From NCBI GenBank assembly GCA_951812575.1, contig OX638322.1, positions 496,001-560,000 on the forward strand: a DNA stretch of 64,000 nucleotides. The letters run 5' to 3'. The notes under the pieces are model-generated. The model ran no database searches. It was given only the letters and a program-made list of their open reading frames with translations, and was not told the origin of the DNA. Both the position numbers and the translations under genes were made by a program. How positions within the stretch are numbered: position 1 is the first letter of the stretch; every line of letters begins with the position of its first letter. Below are positions 8,987-17,627 of this stretch, in pieces. The DNA comes from Candidatus Binatia bacterium. Lineage in GTDB: Bacteria > Desulfobacterota > Binatia > Bin18.

Positions 8987-10111
8987 ATGCACGTTGGTTA
9001 CGCCCCGGTATTTCAGAACCCAGGTAACGCTCGTTCTGACGCCGAAGTCTACCGTGAGGAGCTTCGGATCGCGGAGATGGCCGAACCCCTTGGGTTTGAC
9101 TCAATTTGGTCTATCGAGCACCACTTTACGGATTACACCATGTGTCCTGACGCGGTTCAGTTCCTGTCCTATATGGCGGGCAGAACCAAGACGGCCAAGC
9201 TGGGCACCATGGTCATCGTTCTTCCCTGGCACGATCCGGTTCGGGTTGCCGAGCAAATCTCTCTGCTTGACCACGTGTCGGGCGGGCGGATGATCCTGGG
9301 CTTTGGTCGGGGTCTGGCCCGGGTCGAGTATGACGGCTTTCGGATCGACCAGAACGAAGGTCGCGAACGCTTTGTCGAATACGCTGAACTCATCATCAAT
9401 GGACTGGAGAAAGGCTATATGGAGGGCGGCCCGACGATCCAGCAGCCCCGCCGCGATATCCGCCCCTACCCGGCCTACTCGTTTAAGGGCCGCACCTATG
9501 CGGCGGCGGTCTCACCGGAGTCCATGCCGATCATGGCCAGACTCGGCATCGGTCTGCTGGTCATTCCGCAAAAACCGTGGGATGTCGTCAGAGGAGATTT
9601 CGAGGTCTACCATAAAGTCTGGCAGGAAGAGAAGCCCGGCACCAAGCCGCCCCAGCCGTTCTGTGGCGGGTTCTTCTATGTGGATGAAGATGCCAAGCGG
9701 GCCGAAGAGCATGCCACCAAGTGGATCGGGGCCTATTATCACACGGCCATGAATCACTATCAGATGACGGCCAAACATTTTGGTCAGAACAAGGGCTATG
9801 AGTTCTACAGCAACGTCGGGAAATATATTGAGCAGCATGGCATGGACGGAGCCGCCCGAGACTTTGTCAAACTCATGCCGTGGGGGACACCCGATCAGGT
9901 GCTGCGGAAACTCGAATTCATCCGTGACACGATCGACATGAAAGCCATTATGTGCAACTTCAGCTACGCCGGGATGCCCTACGACGAGGCCGAGGGCAGC
10001 ATGAAGTGCTTTGCCAAGCATGTCCTGCCGGAACTCAAGAAGTGGGATACGCAGCCGCTCCAGGACCCGGAACCGCTGAACATGCCGGCACCCGCTGCGG
10101 CCGCAGCGTAA
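8987..10111 (+). CDS. LLM-class flavin-dependent oxidoreductase (copy 2)
   Basis: A 374-residue luciferase-like monooxygenase. Family features are MHVGYAPVFQNPGN, LGFDSIWSIEHHF, KLGTMVIVLPWHDPVRVAEQ and GRMILGFGRGLARVEY. AAAGGAGG lies just upstream of ATG 8987, which I choose over an upstream ATG at 8933. The C-terminus ends in an alanine/proline-rich tail. It precedes a pair of acyl-CoA dehydrogenases on the same strand, from which it is separated by a clear terminator-like hairpin at 10160-10181. Substrate and whether FMN or F420 is used are unknown. Confidence 0.88.
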   Translation: MHVGYAPVFQNPGNARSDAEVYREELRIAEMAEPLGFDSIWSIEHHFTDYTMCPDAVQFLSYMAGRTKTAKLGTMVIVLPWHDPVRVAEQISLLDHVSGGRMILGFGRGLARVEYDGFRIDQNEGRERFVEYAELIINGLEKGYMEGGPTIQQPRRDIRPYPAYSFKGRTYAAAVSPESMPIMARLGIGLLVIPQKPWDVVRGDFEVYHKVWQEEKPGTKPPQPFCGGFFYVDEDAKRAEEHATKWIGAYYHTAMNHYQMTAKHFGQNKGYEFYSNVGKYIEQHGMDGAARDFVKLMPWGTPDQVLRKLEFIRDTIDMKAIMCNFSYAGMPYDEAEGSMKCFAKHVLPELKKWDTQPLQDPEPLNMPAPAAAAA

Positions 10112-10159
10112 GCACCAATCATCCCGCGCTTGTCCAAAGCGCTGAATCTTGCTCGAATA

Positions 10160-10181
10160 AGGGCGACCCAACGGTCGCCCT
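10160..10181 (+). terminator. GC-rich hairpin before the paired acyl-CoA dehydrogenases
   Basis: AGGGCGACC and GGTCGCCCT form a 9-bp perfect stem with a CAAC loop followed by TTCT, the shape of an intrinsic terminator. It ends only about 9 bp before the GAGGAGGAG ribosome-binding site of the next gene, so it could terminate the preceding transcript or reduce read-through into the next genes. Confidence 0.75.
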
Positions 10182-10202
10182 TTCTATTGAGGAGGAGTTG
10201 AC

Positions 10203-11393
10203 ATGGCCGATCTCGAAACGTTTCGCGCTGAGACACATCAGTGGCTGGACGCCAACGCTCCGGCTTCGATTCGCGGTGTCGGGAACACGCTGCTTGACGG
10301 GAATTGGGGCGGCCGCAAGGCCAGATACCCGAATCCTGATATGAAAGTCTGGCTGGATGTCATGGCCGAGCGCGGCTGGACCGCACCCGAGTGGCCAACC
10401 CGGTACGGCGGCGGCGGGCTCTCGAAGGACGAAACCAAGGTATTGCAGCAGGAGATGAACGCTCTGCGCTTGCCGGCACCGTTGATCGGCTTTGGCCTGA
10501 CCATGATTGGTCCGACTCTGCTGCAATACGGCACCGAAGAACAAAAACACGAACACCTGCCTGGAATCATCAAGGGCGAGATTCGCTGGTGTCAGGGCTA
10601 CTCCGAACCAGGGTCGGGCAGCGACCTGGCCTCCCTCAAAACTCGGGCCATCCTTGAGGGCGACCACTATGTGATTAACGGCCAGAAGGTATGGACGTCG
10701 TTTGCCAATCTGGCGGACTGGATGTTCATGCTCGTCAGGACCGACCCGGAGGCTAAAAAACAGGAAGGCATCACCTTCCTATTGGTAGACATGGAGTCCC
10801 CAGGCGTGGAAACCCGGCCCATTAAACTCATTAGCGGCGCCTCGCCTTTCTGCGAGACGTTTTTGACCGATGTGCACACCCCGGCCAAGAATGTCATCTT
10901 CGAGGTGAACAAAGGCTGGACGGTGGCCAAGTCCCTGCTGAATCATGAGCGCAACATGATTGCCTCGGCATTCGGCACGACGGCAGGCAAAGGCCGAACC
11001 ATGCGGGACTGGGCCAAGGAGCATCTTGGACTGGACGGCGACCGGGTAGCGGACTCTGCAATCAGGGATCGTATGGCGCAGTACGAAATGGACAGTCGCG
11101 CCTTTCGCCTCACTACGGAGCGTGCCCGCGATGCGGCCAAAGCCGGTCGGCCCCCAGGGCCGGAAAGCTCGATGTTTAAAATCTACGGTACTGAGCTGAA
11201 CCAGCGTCGTCTTGAACTGTTAGTGTCGATTGCCGGCCCGCACGCCCTGGGTTGGGACGGGCCCGGCTTTGAAGACGCTGAGCTCACCCTCACCCGCGAC
11301 TGGCTACGTTCCCGAGGCAATACGATTGAGGGTGGAACGAGCGAGATTCAACTCAATATCATCGCCAAGCGTGTGCTGGGATTACCCGATTAA
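10203..11393 (+). CDS. Acyl-CoA dehydrogenase, larger member of an adjacent pair
   Basis: A 396-residue acyl-CoA dehydrogenase. Visible motifs are CQGYSEPGSGSDLASLKTRA (flavin-binding loop, residues ~130-150), INGQKVWTS, and the C-terminal EGGTSEIQLNIIAKRVLGLP. A strong GAGGAGGAG ribosome-binding site precedes the ATG. It ends 11 bp before a second, shorter acyl-CoA dehydrogenase gene, a layout typical of heteromeric acyl-CoA dehydrogenases (as in steroid side-chain degradation) in which one subunit carries the complete active site. That the two form a heteromer is inference. Confidence 0.9.
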   Translation: MADLETFRAETHQWLDANAPASIRGVGNTLLDGNWGGRKARYPNPDMKVWLDVMAERGWTAPEWPTRYGGGGLSKDETKVLQQEMNALRLPAPLIGFGLTMIGPTLLQYGTEEQKHEHLPGIIKGEIRWCQGYSEPGSGSDLASLKTRAILEGDHYVINGQKVWTSFANLADWMFMLVRTDPEAKKQEGITFLLVDMESPGVETRPIKLISGASPFCETFLTDVHTPAKNVIFEVNKGWTVAKSLLNHERNMIASAFGTTAGKGRTMRDWAKEHLGLDGDRVADSAIRDRMAQYEMDSRAFRLTTERARDAAKAGRPPGPESSMFKIYGTELNQRRLELLVSIAGPHALGWDGPGFEDAELTLTRDWLRSRGNTIEGGTSEIQLNIIAKRVLGLPD

Positions 11394-11404
11394 GGAGCTC
11401 AATT

Positions 11405-12544
11405 GTGGCACTTGTGCTGACCGAAGATCAGGAACTTTTGGCGCAGACTGCGCGTGATTTCGTGCGAACCAACTCCCCGGTCAGCCGGCTCCGCGCGCTG
11501 CGTGACGGGCAGGAGATGGGTTTCTCGCCCGACATGTGGCAGGAGATGGCCCAACTCGGCTGGGCCGGCATTCTGATCCCCGAGGAATATGGCGGCGCAG
11601 GCATGGGGCTGGCCGACCTCGCGGTTGTGCTGGAAGCCGTGGGACGCAACCTTGCTCCAGAGCCTTTTCTTTCCACCGTCTTACTCGGCGGTCAATTGCT
11701 TGCGAACGCCGGTAGCCCTGAACAAAAACAGACTTGGCTCCCTGGCATCGCGACGGGCAATAAGATTCTTGCGCTTGCCTATCAAGAAGCTCGCAGCCGC
11801 TATGACCTGAATCGGGTTTCCACGCAGGCCGCAGCCGAAGGAGACGCCTGGAGGCTGTCGGGCGAAAAGATTCAGGTTCTGGATGGACAGAACGCGAACG
11901 CGCTGATTGTCTCGGCCCGCACCGCCGGCGAAGACAGCGACCCGGACGGCATCACCCTTTTTCTGCTTGCGCCGGACACACCCGGTGTGGCGATCATCCC
12001 CCAGACCCGGGTTGATAATCGTGCTGCGGCGCTGGTCACCCTCGATGGGGTGAAAGCTGGTGCCGAGTCCGTTGTCGGGACAGTCGGTCAAGGCTTTCAG
12101 ACGCTTTCACATATTGTTGATCTCGCTACGGTCGGCCTGTGCGCCGAGATGCTAGGCGGGATGAGTCAGATTTTCGACGATACGCTCGCCTATCTCAAGA
12201 CACGCGAACAATTCGGGGTGGTCATCGGCTCATTTCAGGCTCTCAAGCATCGGGCAGCAAAAGTTTTCATGGAGATTGAACTGTGTCGCTCGGTCGTGAT
12301 GGCCGCGGCAAACGCCGCGGATGCCGGCGAGAATGACCTGGCCCTGCTGGTTTCCCTGGCCAAAGCCCGCTGCTCCGATGCTTTTATCCTGGCGACTAAC
12401 GAGGGGGTTCAAATGCACGGCGGCATTGGCATGACCGACGAGCACGATGCCGGCCTGTATATGAAACGCGCCCGCGCCGCGGAGATGACCTTTGGCGATG
12501 CCGCCTGGCATCGGGACCGCTGGGCGCGGCTGCGGGGCTATTGA
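11405..12544 (+). CDS. Acyl-CoA dehydrogenase-like protein, second member of the pair
   Basis: A 379-residue protein with the acyl-CoA dehydrogenase fold: N-terminal LTEDQELLAQTARDFV, WAGILIPEEYGGAGMGLADL, and C-terminal MHGGIGMTDEHDAGLYMKRA. It lacks the usual xEGTSEIQ stretch at the end and finishes RAAEMTFGDAAWHRDRWARLRGY-like instead, as in the partner subunits of heteromeric enzymes. Start is GTG 11405, with AAGGAG in front. It is translated just after the previous gene (11 bp gap), which supports a shared complex. Confidence 0.88.
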   Translation: MALVLTEDQELLAQTARDFVRTNSPVSRLRALRDGQEMGFSPDMWQEMAQLGWAGILIPEEYGGAGMGLADLAVVLEAVGRNLAPEPFLSTVLLGGQLLANAGSPEQKQTWLPGIATGNKILALAYQEARSRYDLNRVSTQAAAEGDAWRLSGEKIQVLDGQNANALIVSARTAGEDSDPDGITLFLLAPDTPGVAIIPQTRVDNRAAALVTLDGVKAGAESVVGTVGQGFQTLSHIVDLATVGLCAEMLGGMSQIFDDTLAYLKTREQFGVVIGSFQALKHRAAKVFMEIELCRSVVMAAANAADAGENDLALLVSLAKARCSDAFILATNEGVQMHGGIGMTDEHDAGLYMKRARAAEMTFGDAAWHRDRWARLRGY

Positions 12545-12557
12545 GCGTCACGCAAGA

Positions 12558-12591
12558 GTCAGCGGATCGGGCAAACGTCCGATTCGCTGAC
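12558..12591. terminator. Bidirectional hairpin terminator
   Basis: GTCAGCGGATCGG pairs with CCGATTCGCTGAC (13 positions, one G-U) around an 8-nt loop, between the end of the acyl-CoA dehydrogenase pair and the convergent CAP gene. Confidence 0.7.
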
Positions 12592-12596
12592 AAGGT

Positions 12597-13292
12597 TTAC
12601 TCCAGCGTCTGGGCCCATCCATTGGCCGTTCTTTTTCGCCCCGGACGCTTCCGCGGGTCTTTTTCACGGCGTGGTTTTCTTGGCGGGCTCTCATAACCTG
12701 ACGATTGCCTGGTTTCGACGACTCGCGGCTCGTTCTTTGTGGCTCGCGATGCGGGCACAGAACGCGTATATGGCGTATCGCTTCCAGAGGTTTCTGGACG
12801 ATGAGACGGAGTCCTCACAAAGAGTTGTGTAAAAAAGTACGATCCGGTCGGCCCCTGAGCAATGCCAACTCCCGTCAGCTCATACGCGCCTTCAATATTG
12901 CGCCGGTGGCCGGGACTTTCCAACCAATTAGAGACGGCGACAGCTCCGACATGGGATGATCCTGCTGGAACCATGGCAACATTCTCACCAACCCCAGGTC
13001 GAGCAATGAATCCGGCTATCTTTTCCCTGCGACTTTCAAGTCCTCCATGGCTAAACCCAACCTGCCCACTTGCCATATCCCGACTGTGGCGGCGAGCAAC
13101 GGCAGAAATTTCTGAATTGAACGCTAAAGGCTTTAGTCCCTGCGAAACCCGATGCTCATTGACCAGACTGTGGACGTAGCGCTCAAGGTCGGCTGCGAGC
13201 GCAGAGGGCAGATTGGCAGAGACTATGAGTCCAAAGCTTGAAAGAAAAACAATGATCAAGCGAACGGCAAATATGTGACACAACCATGACAT
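12597..13292 (-). CDS. Secreted CAP-domain (SCP/PR1-like) protein
   Basis: A 231-residue protein with an N-terminal signal peptide (hydrophobic stretch VRLIIVFLSSFGLIVSANLP ending SALAAD) followed by a CAP domain. Characteristic pieces are LVNEHRVSQGLKPL, HSRDMASGQVGFSH, GVGENVA and NWLESPGHRRNIEG, which carry the conserved histidine/glutamate residues of the family. The last ~60 residues are basic and proline-rich (PPRKPRREKDPRKRPGRKR) and probably disordered or nucleic-acid/cell-wall binding. CAP proteins are extracytoplasmic with varied roles; the function here is unknown. Confidence 0.88.
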   Translation of the reverse strand: MSWLCHIFAVRLIIVFLSSFGLIVSANLPSALAADLERYVHSLVNEHRVSQGLKPLAFNSEISAVARRHSRDMASGQVGFSHGGLESRREKIAGFIARPGVGENVAMVPAGSSHVGAVAVSNWLESPGHRRNIEGAYELTGVGIAQGPTGSYFFTQLFVRTPSHRPETSGSDTPYTRSVPASRATKNEPRVVETRQSSGYESPPRKPRREKDPRKRPGRKRTANGWAQTLE

Positions 13293-13308
13293 TGATACGC
13301 CCTATCCC

Positions 13309-13446
13309 ATGACCCACCCCGGCCCTGCGGGCCACCCCTCCAAGGAGGGGATAGGGAGACTGCATGACCCAACAGACCCAACAGACCCAACAGACCCAAT
13401 CGACCCAAAAGACCTAATCGACCCAAAAGACCTAATCGACCCAACG
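13309..13446. repeat. Left member of an inverted repeat pair, with 9-bp tandem repeat
   Basis: The first ~55 bp read CATGACCCACCCCGGCCC then GGGCCACCCCTCCAAGGAGG. They are followed at 13366-13446 by nine units of a 9-bp repeat (consensus GACCCAACA). The same element, inverted, lies at 14443-14537, so the two bracket the 2-hydroxyacid dehydrogenase gene. A partial third copy is at 55040-55090. Confidence 0.85.
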
Positions 13447-13452
13447 CCTTCC

Positions 13453-14433
13453 CTACCCCACAATCACCGATTCCGGCGGTTGGCCCGCGGCAACCCGTTT
13501 GATATTGGCAAAACCGAACGCAATCCGGCGGCTCCAGGTATCCAGCGTCACCCCGGCAATATGCGAAGTCAGCACTACGTTGTCCAGCGCTAACAGCGGG
13601 TTGTCGGTTTCCAGGGGCTCGGCAGTAAAAACGTCCAGCCCGGCCCCGGCGATGCGATTGTTTTGCAGCGCTTCGATGAGTGCGGGTTCGTCCATTACCG
13701 GTCCACGGGACGTATTGACCAGAATGGCAGAGGGTTTCATCAGGCCGAGCGTCCGGGCATTGATGAGTCCCTTGGTCTCGGCGGTCAGCGGCGTATGAAC
13801 AGAAACGACGTCTGCTCGTTGCAGCAGATCGTCCAGCGCCAACCGCTCGGCACCGACCTCTTGCTCAATAACAGTTGGTGCCCGGACCGTATCGTAATAG
13901 AGAATGTTTGCCTGAAACCCTTTCGCAATCCGCGCAAACTCCCTGCCAATGCGGCCGAACCCAATAATACCCACGGTCTTATTGCGCAGCTCGCGCATCT
14001 GGAGGGTTTCTCGTGCCCCGAGCCACTGTCCTTTGTGTAGGGTGTTGTGGTGGAGGGGAAGTTTTTTGAAGACCGCTAAAATGAGGAGAATGGCATGCTC
14101 AGCCACGGTTGGCGCGTTGGCTCCGCCGTTATTGGCAACCGGTACTCCGAGCTTTTGGAAAAGCTCCAGGTCGATCCATTCATAGCCTGCGCTCAACATC
14201 TGAAACAGCTTGAGCTGTTTTGCCGCGTTCAGCTCGTCTTCGGTGGGATTACCCGGATAGGCCAGAACGAAGTCTGCGTGCGCTATTTTGTCCAAGCGCG
14301 TGTCGGCTGGAGAGCTTTGCTCCAAAAAATCCATACGAAAGCCCGTCGGTAGTTGTTCGTTGACCATTTCAATAACTTCGGGCGGAACCAATCCGCGGGA
14401 GTGAAGAAAAACGATAGTGTGTTGTTTCGTCAT
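13453..14433 (-). CDS. D-2-hydroxyacid dehydrogenase (NAD-dependent)
   Basis: A 326-residue member of the D-isomer-specific 2-hydroxyacid dehydrogenase family, which interconverts 2-oxoacids and D-2-hydroxyacids with NAD(P)H. Seen: the Rossmann motif GIIGFGRIGREFARIAKGF, the catalytic arginine in NTSRGPVMDEPALIEAL, glutamate in GLDVFTAEPLETDNPLL, and the catalytic histidine in TSHIAGVT. The start is ATG 14433 with AGGAG eight bases upstream; a longer open frame upstream merely translates the repeat. The gene alone is enclosed by inverted repeats, suggesting the repeats and gene could move or invert together (inference). The exact substrate is unknown. Confidence 0.9.
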   Translation of the reverse strand: MTKQHTIVFLHSRGLVPPEVIEMVNEQLPTGFRMDFLEQSSPADTRLDKIAHADFVLAYPGNPTEDELNAAKQLKLFQMLSAGYEWIDLELFQKLGVPVANNGGANAPTVAEHAILLILAVFKKLPLHHNTLHKGQWLGARETLQMRELRNKTVGIIGFGRIGREFARIAKGFQANILYYDTVRAPTVIEQEVGAERLALDDLLQRADVVSVHTPLTAETKGLINARTLGLMKPSAILVNTSRGPVMDEPALIEALQNNRIAGAGLDVFTAEPLETDNPLLALDNVVLTSHIAGVTLDTWSRRIAFGFANIKRVAAGQPPESVIVG

Positions 14434-14442
14434 GTAACGCTC

Positions 14443-14537
14443 CTGTGGGTCGATTGAGTCCATTGGGTCCGTTGGGTCATGAAGTCTCCCATCCCCTCCT
14501 TGGAGGGGTGGCGCGCAGCGCCGGGGTGGGTTCATGG
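14443..14537. repeat. Right member of the inverted repeat pair
   Basis: In reverse complement this reads CATGAACCCACCCCGGCG, a GC hairpin, CACCCCTCCAAGGAGGGGAT and then about four units of the 9-bp repeat GACCCAACG. It matches the left copy at 13309-13446 over about 70 bp with few differences, in opposite orientation. Confidence 0.85.
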
Positions 14538-14568
14538 TCTCAGCGTGTATGAACCTCCTACGAGCAGC

Positions 14569-15366
14569 TTACCGCCCCCGAAAACGCGGAGACCGTTTTT
14601 CGAGAAAAGCCTGACGGCCTTCCTGGAAGTCTTCTGTTTGGTGTGACAACAGATAAGCTTGGCCCTGGTACTCATACGCCCGTTCGGGTGGAGCATCCCA
14701 GCCGTGAATAACGGCCGACTTGGTAAAGCCGTAGGTTTGTGTCGGTCCCTGAGCTAATTCGCTCGCGAGTTCCAGAGTGGATTCTTCCAGCTTTTCCAAT
14801 GACACCACACGGTTGGCCAGCCCCCAGCGTTCCGCCTCCTGAGCCGAAAGCTGGGTGCCGAGCAGCGCCCACTCCAGGGCTTTACCAATCCCGACGAACT
14901 GTTGCAGCAGGCTGGTGCCGGTCGCAATACCGCGCTTGACGAACGGAATGCACAGGGTTGCCGAATCGGCCATTACGCGCAGGTCACAGCCCAGAGCAAG
15001 GTTAAAGCCGGCCCCGTGCGCGTGCCCGTTAATCATGCCGATGACCGGCTTGGACAAGGTACGCATCTTGGCCACCACCAGAGGCCAGCGGCCTTCGCCC
15101 TGGACGTAGTGCTTGACCGTGTCCGCAAATCTGCGCTCCGGCTGGTCGGGTTCGGCCATGCCCTTGAGATCGTCACCGGCACAGAAGGCCCGCCCCGCCC
15201 CGGTCAGGATAACGGCTCGGACCGAGTCATCATAATCACACGCCTCAAACGCCTGGAGCAGCTCCAAGCCGACCCGGATGTTAATCGCGTTCAGGCGTTC
15301 GGGGCGATTCAGGGTAATACGGCAAATGCCGTGGTCGTGTTCAATCAGCAGATAACGAAAATCCAT
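14569..15366 (-). CDS. Enoyl-CoA hydratase/isomerase family protein (copy 1)
   Basis: A 265-residue crotonase-fold protein. The oxyanion-hole motifs are AGRAFCAGDDLKGM and INGHAHGAGFNLALGCDLRV. The family hydrates or isomerises enoyl-CoA thioesters, and some members do other CoA chemistry. Start is ATG 15366, with AGGAGG upstream; a longer frame to 15393 has no ribosome-binding site. It lies 33 bp downstream of a luciferase-like gene on the same strand, so both are likely co-transcribed. Specific substrate not predictable. Confidence 0.88.
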   Translation of the reverse strand: MDFRYLLIEHDHGICRITLNRPERLNAINIRVGLELLQAFEACDYDDSVRAVILTGAGRAFCAGDDLKGMAEPDQPERRFADTVKHYVQGEGRWPLVVAKMRTLSKPVIGMINGHAHGAGFNLALGCDLRVMADSATLCIPFVKRGIATGTSLLQQFVGIGKALEWALLGTQLSAQEAERWGLANRVVSLEKLEESTLELASELAQGPTQTYGFTKSAVIHGWDAPPERAYEYQGQAYLLSHQTEDFQEGRQAFLEKRSPRFRGR

Positions 15367-15399
15367 GGGCTTCCTCCTGAGAGCGACCGGCACGCCTTC

Positions 15400-16419
15400 C
15401 TACTGCGGCCAGAAGGTATCGGCAATCGCCTTGGCCTTTTTCGCCAGTTTTTCGGGGGTCATTCCCCAATTGGGCGGAACGATACACATGGAGTTGGCCC
15501 GTTGCCACAAGGGTTCAATCCGCTCCCGGACCTGGTCCGGCGTGCCGTGTGCACCGAAGGCCCGGACCATTTCGTCCGGCACGTATTGCGCGGCCTGCAC
15601 GCAGTTCATCGTCTTGGAGGCTTCACTGATTTTACGTGCCTCGGCTCCGAAGCCGTGCGCCTCAAAATAGGGGTAGTACTGGCTGAAGCCCGAGTAGAAG
15701 GCCAGCCAGGGCTTTGCTTCCTGCAAGGCCACCTTTTCGTCTTCATCAATGGACACGGTTACCCAGGGCTGAAAATGAATCGCGGCGGGGTCGCGGCCGG
15801 TGCGCGCCGCGCCGACGGCTACGGATTCCTGGGCCTGGCCCAGGGACCATTCGACCGACCAGACCGGATGCCCGATCAAGCCGTCAGCCACCTCGCCCGT
15901 CAATTCGCACATACGCTGGCGCAGAGCCGCAATCCAGACGGGAATACGTTCGCGATACGGCGGGAGCGTAGGTTGATAGGCATCAAACTTGAGTTGATAG
16001 AACTGTCCCTCCCAGGGCTGCATCTCCCCGGAGCGGGCGCCGTCCTCAACGTGCCGCAGAATGTGCACGACCTCGCGTAGCCGTGACACCGGCTTGTCGT
16101 ACGGCATCCCGAAATAGCCGTTGGTCCAGTGTTTAGGGCCGGTGCCCAGCCCCAGAATGAAGCGGCCTTTGGACAGGTGGTCGAGATCAAGCGAAGTGAC
16201 TGCGGTCTCAAACGGGCTGCGCGTCAAGCCGATCGCAATGCCGGTGGCCAGTTCGAGCCGCGTTGTCGAGACCGCCGCGGCCGCCAGCGGTGCAAACGGC
16301 GAGCCGTACACCTGGGGAACGGTCACCCCGGCAAGGCCGCGGTCTTCCAGCTTTTTGACGGCAGTGGCAAAATCCGGTTCAAGCGCCGGAATCACAAATG
16401 ACCAGTATTTTCGATCCAT
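15400..16419 (-). CDS. LLM-class flavin-dependent oxidoreductase (copy 3)
   Basis: A 339-residue luciferase-like monooxygenase with VSTTRLELATGIAIGLTRSPF, GRFILGLGTGPKHWTNGYFG and GLIGHPVWSVEW. These are characteristic of the family branch resembling F420-dependent enzymes, but the cofactor is not certain. Start ATG 16419 has GAGGAGAG about 10 bases upstream; a GTG at 16446 is a less likely alternative. It is followed by an enoyl-CoA hydratase gene, suggesting a joint role in degrading a CoA-activated compound (inference). Confidence 0.87.
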   Translation of the reverse strand: MDRKYWSFVIPALEPDFATAVKKLEDRGLAGVTVPQVYGSPFAPLAAAAVSTTRLELATGIAIGLTRSPFETAVTSLDLDHLSKGRFILGLGTGPKHWTNGYFGMPYDKPVSRLREVVHILRHVEDGARSGEMQPWEGQFYQLKFDAYQPTLPPYRERIPVWIAALRQRMCELTGEVADGLIGHPVWSVEWSLGQAQESVAVGAARTGRDPAAIHFQPWVTVSIDEDEKVALQEAKPWLAFYSGFSQYYPYFEAHGFGAEARKISEASKTMNCVQAAQYVPDEMVRAFGAHGTPDQVRERIEPLWQRANSMCIVPPNWGMTPEKLAKKAKAIADTFWPQ

Positions 16420-16571
16420 AGAATGGCTCTCCTCTCTCCCGTACACGGAACAGTAACGAAGGCCATTCTTATATCATCCGTCTCGGTCGTGCATGCCCTG
16501 TCCTCATTTGACGTGAGCCTGACTTGGACGCCAGGCAGGGCAGAAGAGTTTCCCGCACCCTTGACGCTGGC

Positions 16572-16599
16572 TGTCCTCGCTCTTTGCGGAGCGAGGACA
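16572..16599. terminator. Perfect hairpin beyond the catalase gene
   Basis: TGTCCTCGCTC and GAGCGAGGACA make an 11-bp perfect stem with a 6-nt loop, about 12 bp beyond the catalase stop codon. No clear T-run follows; probably the terminator of the catalase transcript. Confidence 0.65.
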
Positions 16600-16610
16600 C
16601 CAAACGAACG

Positions 16611-17544
16611 CTATGCGGCGGCCTTGTGACAATCAACTTCAAGCGCTTTCCGTATCCCGTTCCCGTAGGCGGGATCAGCCTTGTCGAAATGCACAAGCTG
16701 CTTGTCGATAATGTCCTGCGGAACCCCCTGCATGGCTTGAGCGATATTGCTGAACAGCCGCTGTTTCTGGGCGTCATCAAACAAGCGGAAGAGGTTTCCG
16801 GCCTGGGTGTAGTCGTCATTACCCATGCGGTGATTATAGCGGTCGGCGTCGCCCACAATCTTTAGCGGCGGTTCGCTCCGACTGCCGTCCTGTTGTGGTC
16901 CGCCAAAGCTGTTGGGCTCGTAGTACGCATCGGTGTTGCCATGCCTGGTTTCAAAGAAGCGCATCGCCCCGTCTTTATGGTAGTGATGCACGGGGCATTT
17001 GGGCGCATTGACCGGGAGCACCTCGTAATGCGTACCCAAGCGGTAACGGTGGGCGTCCGCATAGGCGAAGATCCGCGCCTGCAACACCTTATCCGGGGAA
17101 AATCCGATCCCCGGTACGATATTGGACGGGGAGAACGCGGCCTGCTCGATCTCGGCAAAGTAATTGTCCGGATTGCGGTTGAGTTCCAGCACGCCAACAT
17201 CAATCAGCGGATAACACGTCGCGCTCGGCATCCGCGGCCCCTAGTTCGCCGGCCACCGTAGAAAACCGGGTGATGACCTCGCATTCCGTACCCGGCTGGA
17301 GACATTTGGCCTTGGTGTACGGAGAGATATCGTGCGTCACCCGGAACGTCCCATACGCCCCCCAGCCCTTGGCGTGGACTACCCGCTCGGGGATGCGTTC
17401 CCGATTCTGATGGGCCAGCTTTTCGATCAGTTGGTAGTCCTGCAACAGGACCGGGCCGCGCTCCCCGGCGGTCAGGGCGTTCTGGTTATCAGCCACCGGC
17501 GCGCCAGCGCTTGTCGTCATGACCGGACAGCGTTTCTTAGACAT
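16611..17544 (-). pseudogene. katA: Catalase, inactivated by a large internal deletion
   Basis: Two catalase fragments are joined. The N-terminal 108 codons include [19 protein letters not shown] (with the catalytic histidine) and [17 protein letters not shown]; the frame then runs into LSAD and stops at 17200. In another frame the gene resumes at [17 protein letters not shown] and continues through [15 protein letters not shown], which holds the heme-ligand tyrosine, to the normal C-terminus at 16611. About 200 residues, including the active-site asparagine and most of the beta-barrel, are missing, and the junction near 17212-17220 shifts the frame. Start and ribosome-binding site (GGAGA) are intact. 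This is a typical ~480-residue monofunctional catalase gene that can no longer make an enzyme, or an assembly error. Confidence 0.9.
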
Positions 17545-17627
17545 GTTTTTCTCCTCTCCTCAGCATGTTTTTTCCTCTCATCACTGTGATGCTAGCTCCA
17601 GTATAGGGAGGATACTTAATAAATAAA

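Noticed and set aside
13256..13444. Leucine/glycine-repeat protein on the minus strand (GLLGRLGLLG pattern)
   Set aside because: It is only the translation of the 9-bp tandem repeat and adjacent element.
13366..13446. CRISPR-like array
   Set aside because: Units are 9 bp and directly adjacent with no spacers; this is a simple tandem repeat.
14902..16080. Open frame of 392 codons on the plus strand across an enoyl-CoA hydratase and luciferase-like gene
   Set aside because: It spans two well-supported minus-strand genes and their gap and has no ribosome-binding site or family motif.
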